From NCBI GenBank assembly GCA_025408445.1, contig JANYIZ010000046.1:62001-126000 (forward strand): 64,000 nt of DNA. The letters run 5' to 3'. This DNA is from Frigoribacterium sp. (lineage in GTDB: Bacteria; Actinomycetota; Actinomycetes; Actinomycetales; Microbacteriaceae). The translations under genes were made by a program, and so were the position numbers. Below, in pieces: positions 39,797-49,026 of the stretch. The first letter of the stretch is position 1. Each line of letters starts with the position of its first letter. The notes under the pieces are model-generated. The model was not told where the DNA came from. It worked only from the letters and a program-made list of their open reading frames with translations, and did not search any database.

Positions 39797-41249
39797 TGGA
39801 CCTGTCCATTTCTTTTACGAGGATGACGAGCAACGATGCGAATGCGATCGATCCCACAACCCATACGACCATCGGAGACACGGGCATACTCCACCACCAT
39901 TGAATCCCTGAATCCAGATTGAAGCCATGACCCACAATGCCGGTGATGTAACGCCGCATATTTGTGTATAGCGCGACCGACTCCGCAACGGCCAGCCCAG
40001 CGACAATGAGCCACAATTGAAGTCCCGAAATTGATCCCTCCCGGCGCCCCATACCAAGAAGGCCAATCCCTGCAAAGACGACAATCAACGGCAGCAGGTA
40101 CCGCGGTTGCACGTTTTCGCCGACAACATTGAGGCCCTTTACCAGCACGTAAGTCGGAATAGCCAAAAGGGCTAACGCCACAACACCAAGCGTGATTTTT
40201 TCGCGATATTTCAACCGCACCAGGCCGGCAAAAACGATCCCGATGAACGCGACGAGAGCCCCAAGTGGGACCACCGCCGGTAGCGATGTATCCAGCCAAC
40301 CCAGCTTCCAGGTTCCAAAAACACCGGACCATAGCGAGGGGACATCGAGCGCGTTTGTGATGGCAAGAGTGAACGGATTTGCCGTCGGGGGCGTCACGCC
40401 ACCAACGCTCGACAATCCAGAATCCAGAACCGTGGATTGCCTCGATCCGAGGAAGAAAGCGACGCCGACTCCGGCCATTACGATCGGCAGAATGGCCGAA
40501 ATGAGATAGCGCCGCGTTGGCGTGAACGTCAGAATACCGACCAGCGCAATCGAAAGCACGGAGTAGAGCGCAGCATCTCCTCGGGCACCTGCAGCCATAA
40601 AAGACGCTAGTGCGAAAACAATCCCGAGTCCCAATTTGCGCCGTCCTTCAGCTTCAAAGTATCCCAGCAGCGCGATCCATCCCGAGCCAATACCGATGAT
40701 CGCCCAGGAACTCGGGTTGTTCGACGCGATCAGGAATAGTCCGAGGGGAACTGTAGTGACGATCCAGCTCCAGATAAGAGTGGAACGTCTCGACCTTGGT
40801 AACAGGATGAAAAGCGCTACCGTCATGGCGATGAAGATAGCGATGTTGACCAATCTCATGAGCACGACCGACACCGAGATGTTCGGTCCCACGAAAGCGC
40901 TCATAACCGCGTAGTAAACGGGAGGATAGTTATTTTCGAAATTCCCACGGTTAGTGCGGGTGCTCGGCCTCGATCCTTCTGCAAAATACTTTGACTGGCA
41001 CGCGGCGCTTTGGCTGGGCTGTGCGGCGAAGCAGGGTGAGAAATGGATTATCGGCGGCACTATTCGCTCGCTTGGATCTGAAGTGGTCTCACACGCCGAG
41101 GTATTAGATATGTTCGAGCACCAGATGCTCGCGAGATGAAAATCGTCGTCGGGACTCGATCCCACTGGCGACGCGAGCGCCCACGCCATCAACGCGATCA
41201 GCGCGAGCACCGGCGCTAGGTACAGACGTCGAAATCCTCTTCGTTTCAC
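39783..41249 (-). CDS. DUF2142-family membrane protein
   Basis: 488 residues, about 11-12 membrane segments. SPVGSSPDDDFHLASIWC just after the first segment, then a Cys-rich external loop (CSNISNTSACE, SPCFAAQPSQSAACQSKYF) and NYPPVYYAVMSAFVG, are the hallmarks of DUF2142. Members occur in glycan loci and are thought to be GT-C-like glycosyltransferases; the acidic cluster would be the catalytic loop. Four Cys in that loop could form disulfides outside the cell. It overlaps both neighbours (14 bp with the aminotransferase, 4 bp with the DUF2304 gene). Confidence 0.83.
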   Translation of the reverse strand: MKRRGFRRLYLAPVLALIALMAWALASPVGSSPDDDFHLASIWCSNISNTSACETTSDPSERIVPPIIHFSPCFAAQPSQSAACQSKYFAEGSRPSTRTNRGNFENNYPPVYYAVMSAFVGPNISVSVVLMRLVNIAIFIAMTVALFILLPRSRRSTLIWSWIVTTVPLGLFLIASNNPSSWAIIGIGSGWIALLGYFEAEGRRKLGLGIVFALASFMAAGARGDAALYSVLSIALVGILTFTPTRRYLISAILPIVMAGVGVAFFLGSRQSTVLDSGLSSVGGVTPPTANPFTLAITNALDVPSLWSGVFGTWKLGWLDTSLPAVVPLGALVAFIGIVFAGLVRLKYREKITLGVVALALLAIPTYVLVKGLNVVGENVQPRYLLPLIVVFAGIGLLGMGRREGSISGLQLWLIVAGLAVAESVALYTNMRRYITGIVGHGFNLDSGIQWWWSMPVSPMVVWVVGSIAFASLLVILVKEMDRSNDTV

Positions 41250-41587
41250 TCTTTGCCCTTGGAGTTCTCTTCGAGCTCCATCGCGACACTTTGAATCACT
41301 TTCCGCAATTCATCCCTGGTCCTTGCGAGTTCGAGACTCAACTGCATGAGAAGGAGGAGGACGACGAAGAACGCTGCAAAGAAAAGCAGATTAATCGGCT
41401 GTGAGATGCCGAAGAAGGCCGCGACGGCCTCAAGGATACCGGGGAAGAATGCCAGTACGACACTGACGATTGCCGCAACTAACCAGATGACCGCGTACTT
41501 CTCAGGAAGGAAGTAGAACCGTAGAAGTACGAGCACCACAACCAACATGACTATGGACAGAGCAATTGCAAGTACCTGTGGGTTCAT
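41246..41587 (-). CDS. DUF2304-family small membrane protein
   Basis: 113 residues with three membrane segments (about residues 4-24, 32-52, 66-86) and a charged C-terminal coil (LELARTRDELRKVIQ, residues ~84-110). This is the DUF2304 layout. Such proteins almost always follow a DPM1-like glycosyltransferase, as here (ATGA overlap with 41584), and are thought to anchor or assist it at the membrane. The tail beyond the third segment should be cytoplasmic and could bind the soluble enzyme. Confidence 0.85.
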   Translation of the reverse strand: MNPQVLAIALSIVMLVVVLVLLRFYFLPEKYAVIWLVAAIVSVVLAFFPGILEAVAAFFGISQPINLLFFAAFFVVLLLLMQLSLELARTRDELRKVIQSVAMELEENSKGKE

Positions 41588-42351
41588 ACGGACTTCCTTT
41601 CTTTCTTTGAGATGCGCTTCGTGACGATGACGCTGCGCGGCACGGTACGAAAACCGGCAAGGACGAGAATGAGAAAGATTCTTCCCGTGTAGAGGAATGC
41701 GCGGAAAATTGATTGCGACGGGAGCCCCCCGAAACGCTCGTTCATCGTCACTGGCACTTCCGTTACCGTCAGCCCTTGGCGAGCGGCCAACACAATCGAC
41801 TCCACTGTGTCACCGAGGTACTCGACCGGGTAGTGCTGGGAGAACAATGCAATCGCCCGAGGGCCGCTCACCCTAAATCCTGATGTGACGTCGGTGAGCC
41901 GCGAGCGCGCATAAGTCGACACCACCCAAGCGATGACGCGCATGACGGTGCGCCTTGCCCATGTGGTGCGAAAATAGCCACCGTCAGAGAATCGGCTGCC
42001 AACGACAATATCGGCGGTCCCGATTTGCGACAACAAGACGCTGAGGAACTCCGGGCGGTGTTGACCATCCGCGTCGAGTTGCACCACGGCTTCATAGCCG
42101 TGCCGAGCTGCGTATTTGAAGGCCGTGCCCATTGCGGCACCTACTCCGAGGTTGATCGGGTGGCGGATAACTCTCACGCCGGCGGCCCGGGCAATCGTGG
42201 CGGTAGCGTCTCTCGAACCGTCGTCGATGACAATGACGTGTTCAAGCGCGTGGTGGTTCCGCAGATCAATCAGAACCGCGCCTATCGACGCTTCTTCGTT
42301 GTAGGCCGGAATTGCAATGAGGGCCTTGAGCGTGCTCAAGTCAGTTGTCAT
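41584..42351 (-). CDS. GT2 polyprenyl-phosphate sugar transferase (DPM1-like)
   Basis: 255 residues. ALIAIPAYNEEASIGAVL, VIDDGSRDAT and VQLDADGQHRPEFL (metal motif near residues 95-108) are the DPM1-type motifs; TDVTSGFRVSGPRAI follows. The C-terminus has a hydrophobic stretch (FLYTGRIFLILVLAGF) that may pair with the DUF2304 protein. It probably charges polyprenol phosphate with a hexose for the DUF2142 and other GT-C proteins. It overlaps the ABC flippase gene by 11 bp and the DUF2304 gene by 4 bp. It differs clearly from the first DPM1-like protein at 3054, so two lipid-linked sugars may be made. Confidence 0.85.
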   Translation of the reverse strand: MTTDLSTLKALIAIPAYNEEASIGAVLIDLRNHHALEHVIVIDDGSRDATATIARAAGVRVIRHPINLGVGAAMGTAFKYAARHGYEAVVQLDADGQHRPEFLSVLLSQIGTADIVVGSRFSDGGYFRTTWARRTVMRVIAWVVSTYARSRLTDVTSGFRVSGPRAIALFSQHYPVEYLGDTVESIVLAARQGLTVTEVPVTMNERFGGLPSQSIFRAFLYTGRIFLILVLAGFRTVPRSVIVTKRISKKERKSV

Positions 42352-44173
42352 GAAAAGACATCAGCCTCACATATTCGGCCACCATCGGCACCGTCGCTTG
42401 GAGGGTTTTGAAATCGTCAGATGCAGTAATGCGACCATTTTCCACGACATGTACTACGTCAGAGTGCTGAACGGTAGACAACCTGTGCGCAATGATCATG
42501 ACCGTCACTCGCCCGTGGAGCTTTCGCAAAGTGTCGGAGATAAAGGCTTCGGAACTAGCATCGAGACCGCTGGTAGCTTCGTCCAGAATTAGTAGCCGCG
42601 GCTTCGAGTAAAGGGCCCGCGCGAGTCCGATTCGCTGGATCTGGCCACCGCTGAGGGAGTCGACCTGTTTGCCAACCGACGCATCGATGCCATCGGGCAG
42701 ACCCGCGATGAACTCACTGAGATACGCGGCGGCGATCACCTCTTCGACGAGTTCGCGATCTATCTCATTGGCGGCTACACCCAGGGCGATGTTTTCTGCG
42801 ATGGTTCCGGAAACTAAGCCTGGCTTTTGGGGAACATACGAGATCAAGCCGGGGGCGCGCTTTCGCAGCTCATTGGGTTCCATCCCCCCAATGGTCACGC
42901 CACCTGAATCGGGATGCACTAGCCCAAGGATCAGATCCACGAGCGTTGTCTTCCCTGCGCCTGATGGCCCGATAACAGCCACATGTTGTCCAGCCCCAAC
43001 GGAGAGTCGGATGTCGTGAAGGGTGTCAGAGGCGTCTCCCGGATAGCGATAGGTGGCGCCGGAGATAACGATCGGAAGTCCGTTTGCCCGATCAATACTC
43101 ACGGCCTGAGGCTGATCTACCGAAACGTCAGTGACAGACGCAGCGGCTTCGCGTGCCTGAACCTTGATCAGAAAGTCATGTGCGAGAGATGCCTGCTCTG
43201 CATTTTGCTTGATCGACCCGAGCGCGCTCTGAAGCGGTAGGAGGGATGCCATTATCCGCACTCCGCCAGTGAGGAAAACCCCAATTGTTACGATTCCGCT
43301 CGCGAGCTGGCCGGTAAGAAATTGCTGCGCGACGAAAATAACGACACCGAGCATGAGCGCAGTCTCGACCACATATCTAGGCATTCCACCGAGAAACGTG
43401 ATCGTAGCTCCACTTCGAGATACCCGTCGGCGCGCATCGTAGATTCGCTTGATAAAAGGGCCCTGCTGAGCAAGAACTGAAATTTCGCGAAACGTGTCCA
43501 GCGTGTCGCTGATCGTACTTGTGGCCGTCACCGTTCCTTCGACAGTCTGTTGTCCCGCCTTTTTGAGACTGCCCCCGATCACGACCTGGATGATCACGAT
43601 GATTATCGAAAAATATCCGAGGGCGAAGAGCGCGGCCAGCGGGTTGACGAAGAAGAAGGTTGCCGCAACTACGACAAGCAGGAACCCCTCGCTTGCCAAA
43701 GTTGCCACATTGTTGAGTAACCCGGTGAAGGCGAAGATAGTGGAACCGGTGATCGCCCACTGGAACTCGGCCTTCGAAAATTGCTTGACGCTGTCAAGGG
43801 AACCGCGGAGAAGATAGTCGGCGATTTTGCCTGCGTTTTCGCTTTCTATATCTGCGACCAGTGCGGTCAACTTCCAGGAGAGAAAGATCGCGGCTGACGC
43901 CTTAAACAGGAACACCACAAGCACAAAGATTACGAGCCAGAGAAGACCCTCGCTCGTAATCGCGGGAAGTGTGATCCCGAGAATCTTGACGGGTGCCCGG
44001 GCCCCGGAAGCCGATCCGTACTGCGACACCCCAATGCCAGCGATAAGCCCTATGAGTCCGATTCCTACAACGTCCAGCAGGCCAGTCAGCGACCGAAACA
44101 CGACGAGTGAAAAGTAGGTCACCCTCTGCTTTCGAGTGAGGAAACTCAGCGAAAGTTGAACAGCGGCAAACAT
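42341..44173 (-). CDS. ABC exporter (fused permease-ATPase), PglK/MsbA-like lipid-oligosaccharide flippase
   Basis: 610 residues: six membrane segments in residues 1-330, then an ATPase domain with Walker A GPSGAGKTTLVD, signature LSGGQIQRIGLARAL, Walker B LLILDEATSGLD and the switch His in IAHRLSTVQ. A half-transporter that would act as a homodimer. In glycan loci such proteins (PglK) flip undecaprenyl-linked oligosaccharides outward. The ATPase half is preceded by VISGATYRYPGDASDTLHDI. It is separated from fcl by only 23 bp, so it is probably in the gmd-fcl operon. MsbA-type lipid export is the alternative, less likely in this context. Confidence 0.85.
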   Translation of the reverse strand: MFAAVQLSLSFLTRKQRVTYFSLVVFRSLTGLLDVVGIGLIGLIAGIGVSQYGSASGARAPVKILGITLPAITSEGLLWLVIFVLVVFLFKASAAIFLSWKLTALVADIESENAGKIADYLLRGSLDSVKQFSKAEFQWAITGSTIFAFTGLLNNVATLASEGFLLVVVAATFFFVNPLAALFALGYFSIIIVIIQVVIGGSLKKAGQQTVEGTVTATSTISDTLDTFREISVLAQQGPFIKRIYDARRRVSRSGATITFLGGMPRYVVETALMLGVVIFVAQQFLTGQLASGIVTIGVFLTGGVRIMASLLPLQSALGSIKQNAEQASLAHDFLIKVQAREAAASVTDVSVDQPQAVSIDRANGLPIVISGATYRYPGDASDTLHDIRLSVGAGQHVAVIGPSGAGKTTLVDLILGLVHPDSGGVTIGGMEPNELRKRAPGLISYVPQKPGLVSGTIAENIALGVAANEIDRELVEEVIAAAYLSEFIAGLPDGIDASVGKQVDSLSGGQIQRIGLARALYSKPRLLILDEATSGLDASSEAFISDTLRKLHGRVTVMIIAHRLSTVQHSDVVHVVENGRITASDDFKTLQATVPMVAEYVRLMSFHDN

Positions 44174-44196
44174 ATACTCCAGACTACTGCAGGGGG

Positions 44197-45150
44197 CTAA
44201 CGGGTCTGATGCGTAGTAATTCCTTCGTGTTTACTCAACCACTCGTAGGTGCGCAACACCCCCTCCAACAAGCTGGTTTTCGGTTCCCAACCGAGGCCTC
44301 GAAGCCGACTCGAATCGAGTAACTTGCGCGGCGTTCCGTCAGGCCGCGTGACGTCCCACGCGATCTCACCTTCGAATCCGGTGATCCCGGCGATGAGCTG
44401 TGCTAACTCTCGAATCGACACCTCTTCACCAAAACCAACATTGATCGGGCCAGGTTCGTTGTAGTTGTCGAGAAGAAAAATCACAGCCTGCGCGAGGTCA
44501 TCCACATAAAGAAATTCTCGCAGAGCCCCCCCTGTGCCCCAGAGCGTGACGCTCGGTGATTTCGATTTGACCGCTTCGTCGAATCTGCGGAGCATTGCAG
44601 GCAGCACATGGGAGGTCTCTAAGTCGAAATTATCTCCGGGGCCGTAAAGGTTGGTAGGCATCGCCGAGATCCATTGGCGGTCATATTCACTTCTATACGC
44701 GTCTACAAGTCGAATCCCGGCGATCTTTGCGATGGCATAGGCATCGTTCGTCGGTTCCAGAGCGCCGGTGAGCATGGAAGACTCCTTTATCGGCTGCGGC
44801 GCAAATTTGGGATAGATGCACGAAGATCCGAGGAAGAGAACCTGGGGGACTTCGGCCGCGTGTGCCGCGTCCATTAGGTTTGTTTGGAGGATGAGGTTCT
44901 CGGTGAGAAACTCGACGGGATAGGCATCATTCGCCGCGATCCCTCCGACCTTGGCCGCCGCGATCACGATGCAATCCGGCTTGCTCCGTCGCACAAACTC
45001 GAACACCGCCGAACGATCACGTAGATCAAGCTCCGCCCGGGTGCGACCCACCCAGGAATAGTCGGCTCGGTCTTCGATGGCCCGAACGATGGCCGATCCA
45101 ACCAGGCCGCGATGTCCTGCCACATACACGCTCTTCATTGGGGTGTTCAT
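44197..45150 (-). CDS. fcl: GDP-L-fucose synthase
   Basis: 317 residues. VYVAGHRGLVGSAIVRAI (NADP site), FLGSSCIYPKFAPQPI (catalytic Ser and Cys), DAYAIAKIAG (Tyr-x-x-x-Lys) and the MPTNLYGPGDNFD block are diagnostic of the epimerase/reductase WcaG/Fcl. It turns the Gmd product into GDP-L-fucose. ATG 45150 has GGAGG 6 bp upstream and overlaps the previous stop as ATGA; the frame is open to 45567 but that part is antisense shadow in the neighbour. gmd is one gene away in the same operon. Confidence 0.93.
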   Translation of the reverse strand: MNTPMKSVYVAGHRGLVGSAIVRAIEDRADYSWVGRTRAELDLRDRSAVFEFVRRSKPDCIVIAAAKVGGIAANDAYPVEFLTENLILQTNLMDAAHAAEVPQVLFLGSSCIYPKFAPQPIKESSMLTGALEPTNDAYAIAKIAGIRLVDAYRSEYDRQWISAMPTNLYGPGDNFDLETSHVLPAMLRRFDEAVKSKSPSVTLWGTGGALREFLYVDDLAQAVIFLLDNYNEPGPINVGFGEEVSIRELAQLIAGITGFEGEIAWDVTRPDGTPRKLLDSSRLRGLGWEPKTSLLEGVLRTYEWLSKHEGITTHQTR

Positions 45151-45917
45151 TTCTTTCCTCCACCGACCAAGCTGGCGGCTCGATGTGTCGCCCATCGAAC
45201 GGGAGCTTCCCAGATCGGCGATATCGGTCGAAGCCAATTGGGCAGGAACTCTCGACGAACCTGGCTTGCTTCTCGAACAGATCCATCCCGCTGACCCACG
45301 GACAAGGAATCGGCGTGCCACCTGAATGCTGCGAGTGTTTGCGGAAGGTAGGACAGTCTGCCGAATCGCGCGAGTTGCAGGAAGATATCCAGATCGAACG
45401 CCCAGCCCAAATCGGTCCTCAGCCCGCCGGTTTGGTTGTAGGAACTGCGGCGAAATAATGAGCCGGGCTGGGGCACGAGGTCTGGACCGACGCGAAGCAA
45501 TGGTGCGGCCCATGAGCCAGAACGATTCTTCCAGACGACCTCTCCGAGTTCGTCGATGTAATCGCAAGCGCCATAGACTGCCGAGGTCCTCGGGTGGCTC
45601 GCCAGAAAGTGGCTCGTCAGATTGAGCGCGCCAGGCCTGAGAAGATCATCGTCGCCCAGCCATGAGATATATCGCACTTCCCCGGCAAGCGCGTCAAATC
45701 CTTGGCGGATAGCACCCGCAAGAGTCGCTCCGGTCTCGTCCAGTTTGAAATCCGCTAGCCCATCCTCGATCAACTGGGATGCGTCGAATTCGGCCGGGGC
45801 GACGAGAATTATCGTGCACGACCCCGCCTCACGAATTGAATTTAGTGATTGGAGCAACAGCGCCGGACGCCTGCCCAACGTTGGAACAACTATGCCGATG
45901 CCTGACTCTTCCGTCAT
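45147..45917 (-). CDS. GT2 glycosyltransferase
   Basis: 256 residues. GIVVPTLGRRPALLLQSL opens a GT-A fold; ISWLGDDDLLRPGAL carries the DDD metal motif near residue 90, and PGSLFRRSSYNQTGG plus LGWAFDLDIFLQLA form the acceptor side with a likely catalytic Asp. Lying between gmd and fcl and coupled to both (1 bp and 4 bp), it is a reasonable candidate fucosyltransferase, but the donor cannot be read from sequence. No membrane segment. Confidence 0.82.
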   Translation of the reverse strand: MTEESGIGIVVPTLGRRPALLLQSLNSIREAGSCTIILVAPAEFDASQLIEDGLADFKLDETGATLAGAIRQGFDALAGEVRYISWLGDDDLLRPGALNLTSHFLASHPRTSAVYGACDYIDELGEVVWKNRSGSWAAPLLRVGPDLVPQPGSLFRRSSYNQTGGLRTDLGWAFDLDIFLQLARFGRLSYLPQTLAAFRWHADSLSVGQRDGSVREASQVRREFLPNWLRPISPIWEAPVRWATHRAASLVGGGKK

Positions 45918-45918
45918 C

Positions 45919-46953
45919 CTAAGAAACCCACGGCGCTATCTTTGGAGAGTCGACGACGTGTTTGCTGATCGCCGCGATGTCGTGATCAACCATGATTCGA
46001 GCAAGCTCCTCTGGATGGACCGAGGCCTTCCATCCGAAATCGCGATGAGCCATCGAAGCATCACCCACGAGCGAGTCCACCTCAGTCGGCCGCAGGTACC
46101 GATCGTCGAGTCGGACATATTTTTGCCAATCGAGTCCCGCATGCTCGAACGAGAATCGTACGAAATCTTTGACGCTGTGATCGGTGCCGGTTCCAACCAC
46201 ATAGTCGGAAGCCCTCTCTTCCTGAAGCATCTGCCACATCGCGACGACGTACTCCGGCGCGTAGCCCCAATCCCGCCGCGCGTCTAGATTGCCGAGGAAG
46301 AGCTCGCTCTGGAGCCCGGCTGCAATTCGAGCCACTGCAGTGGTGATCTTGCGCGTGACGAAAGTCTTCCCTCTACGAGGACTTTCATGGTTGAAGAGGA
46401 TGCCATTCACGGCGAAGAGTCCGTAGGCCTCTCGATAGTTTCTCGCTGCCCAGTAGGCGTAGACCTTGGCTACTCCATAAGGTGACCGCGGCCAAAACGG
46501 GGTATTTTCATCCTGGGGCGGAGGCGTTGCGCCGAACATTTCCGAACTCGAAGCCTGGTAGAACTTCGCCGGCACGTGGGTCTGACGGATCGCCTCAAGG
46601 AGTCGAATCGTCCCGAGTCCGGTTGTGTCCCCGGTGTACTCGGGCTCATCAAACGAAACCCGCACATGGGACTGCGCCGCCAGGTGGTAGACCTCGTCGG
46701 GCGCGATTTTCATCATGAGGGTCGAGAGCCTCGAACCATCGGCAAGGTCCGCATAGTGGAGAAAAAGTTTATTATCTTCCTCGTGCGGGTCATGGTAGAG
46801 GTGATCGATTCGTTCTGTATTGAAGGTGGACGCTCGACGAATCAATCCGTGGACCTCGTACCCCTTGGAGAGGAGAAGCTCGGCGAGGTACGACCCGTCT
46901 TGACCGGTTATTCCTGTGATGATCGCACGCTTTGCGCGCTGGGTGCTCGGCAT
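45919..46953 (-). CDS. gmd: GDP-mannose 4,6-dehydratase
   Basis: 344 residues. [17 protein letters not shown] (NADP site), [24 protein letters not shown] with [12 protein letters not shown] (Thr/Ser-Glu and Tyr-x-x-x-Lys) and [13 protein letters not shown] are strongly conserved in Gmd. It converts GDP-mannose to GDP-4-keto-6-deoxymannose for Fcl. GDP-mannose synthesis genes are not in the window and must be elsewhere. The 51-bp gap upstream includes TTGTTGACT on minus, which could belong to a promoter for the gmd-to-37803 block. Confidence 0.95.
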   Translation of the reverse strand: MPSTQRAKRAIITGITGQDGSYLAELLLSKGYEVHGLIRRASTFNTERIDHLYHDPHEEDNKLFLHYADLADGSRLSTLMMKIAPDEVYHLAAQSHVRVSFDEPEYTGDTTGLGTIRLLEAIRQTHVPAKFYQASSSEMFGATPPPQDENTPFWPRSPYGVAKVYAYWAARNYREAYGLFAVNGILFNHESPRRGKTFVTRKITTAVARIAAGLQSELFLGNLDARRDWGYAPEYVVAMWQMLQEERASDYVVGTGTDHSVKDFVRFSFEHAGLDWQKYVRLDDRYLRPTEVDSLVGDASMAHRDFGWKASVHPEELARIMVDHDIAAISKHVVDSPKIAPWVS

Positions 46954-47004
46954 CGGAGTGGTCCGCTCGGATTAGGTAGTCAACAAAGCGCCTAGTCTAC
47001 ATTT

Positions 47005-48117
47005 TCAGCGCGCTCCCCGGTGGCGTAGCCGTCGCAAACTATTGCGTCCAGCTGCTGCCACCCGCACAAAACCGCGAATCGGACGGGACAGCTTCCAGGC
47101 GCGGCTTTGAAGAATGCCCGCATATTGTTCCCGATCGGCTAACAACTGACGAATCTCCTCAACGGCTCCGGGCGGCAAGACAATTGGCCGTGAATTCATT
47201 TTCTCCACCACGCGAGCTTCAGCCGACTTCCAGACGTCGCTGGTGTGGTCCGAGTAGGACGAACTGCCGATTTCCCACCGGCGATAGATCGACGTCAGCG
47301 CATCCACATCTTCCACCCCGCAGAACAACGATGCTCGAAGGATGATGTCCCAGTCCTCACAAACCGCAAGGCGCTCATCGAATGTCAGTCCGAGTTTGCT
47401 GAACACCACGGAAGGAAAGGCCACGCTCATGAATGGCGTTTGATTCACCCTGAAATGCTCGAGGACATCGAAGACCTGTGGGTACTCGGCAGCGGGCCAG
47501 CTGGAGGTGTTGAAACCCGCCTGCCCCTGCGGCCAGGTCACTAGTGACACCGACTGCACCGCTGTTTTGGCCCGCAATAGTCGGCCACCAGCTTTACCGG
47601 CGAGGTGATGGAATTCTTCTACCCAATTGGCAAAAACGAGATCATCGTCGTCGTAGACGGCGATATAGCTACCAACCGCCCGTGAAAGGCCCTCATTGAG
47701 TGGAGTACCTCGTGTCCCGCCATCCACAGGAACGATTGTGATGCGTTCTGCAAAAAGTGGCGGCTGCTGCTCGACAACATGCTCAACAGACTCCGATTGC
47801 TTCGAACTGGCATTGTGGACAAGAAGCAGGAGCTCAAAATCAGCATCAGTTTGGGCCGCAAGACACAACAGCGCATCCTTCAGCGGTTCAATTCGGGTGC
47901 CTTGGGTACGCAACAGCACTGTGAGGAATGGTCGCGACGAGTCGCGAGGCGAACCGAATTCTTCTACTAACGACACAAGCTTTTCGGATGATCCAGCATC
48001 CATGTGCGGTTGGTGAGCGATGTCCATCATTATTCGCGCGATCATCGACGGCGCGTTGTCAGGCCCCCGATCAGGGTGCATCGATGAACCAACGCTCGGT
48101 GCAGATGGTCGATACAT
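47005..48117 (-). CDS. GT2 glycosyltransferase with C-terminal extension
   Basis: 370 residues. After ~60 residues without clear fold (possible later starts among several Met), FLTVLLRTQGTRIEPLKDAL starts the GT2 domain; IAVYDDDDLVFANWVEEF is the metal motif and CEDWDIILRASLFCGVEDVD the catalytic ED block. The last ~60 residues (ILQSRAWKLSRPIRGF) match the short tail often seen on surface-glycan GT2 enzymes. ATG 48117 has GAGGTG 5 bp upstream, so I keep it. Donor unknown. Separated from the next gene by 12 bp. Confidence 0.82.
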   Translation of the reverse strand: MYRPSAPSVGSSMHPDRGPDNAPSMIARIMMDIAHQPHMDAGSSEKLVSLVEEFGSPRDSSRPFLTVLLRTQGTRIEPLKDALLCLAAQTDADFELLLLVHNASSKQSESVEHVVEQQPPLFAERITIVPVDGGTRGTPLNEGLSRAVGSYIAVYDDDDLVFANWVEEFHHLAGKAGGRLLRAKTAVQSVSLVTWPQGQAGFNTSSWPAAEYPQVFDVLEHFRVNQTPFMSVAFPSVVFSKLGLTFDERLAVCEDWDIILRASLFCGVEDVDALTSIYRRWEIGSSSYSDHTSDVWKSAEARVVEKMNSRPIVLPPGAVEEIRQLLADREQYAGILQSRAWKLSRPIRGFVRVAAAGRNSLRRLRHRGAR

Positions 48118-48129
48118 AAAAACACCTCA

Positions 48130-49026
48130 TTAATATCGGTGCATGGCGTAGTTGCCATTTACGAACTGTGAGACCCGATGGTGTGGGTCCAGCGGACTAG
48201 GGAGAATGCCAGAAAAATTTCGGCGATCGTATTCCGCTGCCGCATCCAAGAGCGACTTTTCCGACGACTTTCGGAACGACTCAAGAATTGATGTGACGAT
48301 TTGCGGTCGGGAGTACTTATGCGCGAGAAACAGCCCGGCCTCGGCAGAAAAATACACTTCGGCAGGACTCGCCACAATATCTCCGTCAACCGTGAGCCGC
48401 TTGTCGTGGAACACACGGGCCGCCGGCTCGTGCCGTACGGAGTAGCCGGCCAGTTTGAGACGCCAGGAATAATCGACATCATCGCAGTAGAGGAAGAAGG
48501 TTTCGTGGTCGAAGCCATCCACTGCCTCGAAGGCATGGCGCTGAGTGAGAGAACACGCGCCGGATGCCCAGCTCGTCTCACCTGTCGCGGAGTCATAGTC
48601 CTTAGGGTGTTCGAGCGGCAATTGCCGGCCATCCACGACCCCCACGTTGTCACCCACAGCCACCATCAGAAGTGCGAGTGAGTCCGGTCCGAGAACCGCA
48701 TCGGGATTAAGGAAGAGGAGCAGGTCCGACCTGGTTTGCAGTGCCAACCGGTTGTGCCCTCCTCCGTGACCGAGGTTCTCTCCGAAGTAGACATGCACGA
48801 CGGTCCCGCCCTGCGCCTCTACAGAGTGCCGGATTCGTGCAAGATGCGACTCATCGAGGGTCGGACTCGTGCCGCAATCCCCTAATGCCAGAGCCCAGGA
48901 GCTCAACAGTCCGCGCTCGCGTGCCAATCGGGCCGAGTTGGCAACCGCTTCTGCTGCCCTGATGATCCCACCGGGTTCGTTCTCGAACAGGATCGACTGG
49001 ACAGTAACGCTGCGTGCTTCACCCAC
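48130..49026 (-). CDS. GT2 glycosyltransferase, rhamnosyltransferase-like
   Basis: 298 residues. [12 protein letters not shown] and [16 protein letters not shown] (NPD metal motif) are typical of WbbL/RfbN-type enzymes, and [21 protein letters not shown] is the DVDxxxR catalytic block; [12 protein letters not shown] closes the domain. It overlaps rmlA by 8 bp, and dTDP-rhamnose is made by genes in this same block, so L-Rha is the likely donor; a 3-amino-dideoxyhexose is another option. The usual N-terminal GT2 strand ([11 protein letters not shown]) is atypical for the family. Confidence 0.8.
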   Translation of the reverse strand: MGEARSVTVQSILFENEPGGIIRAAEAVANSARLARERGLLSSWALALGDCGTSPTLDESHLARIRHSVEAQGGTVVHVYFGENLGHGGGHNRLALQTRSDLLLFLNPDAVLGPDSLALLMVAVGDNVGVVDGRQLPLEHPKDYDSATGETSWASGACSLTQRHAFEAVDGFDHETFFLYCDDVDYSWRLKLAGYSVRHEPAARVFHDKRLTVDGDIVASPAEVYFSAEAGLFLAHKYSRPQIVTSILESFRKSSEKSLLDAAAEYDRRNFSGILPSPLDPHHRVSQFVNGNYAMHRY

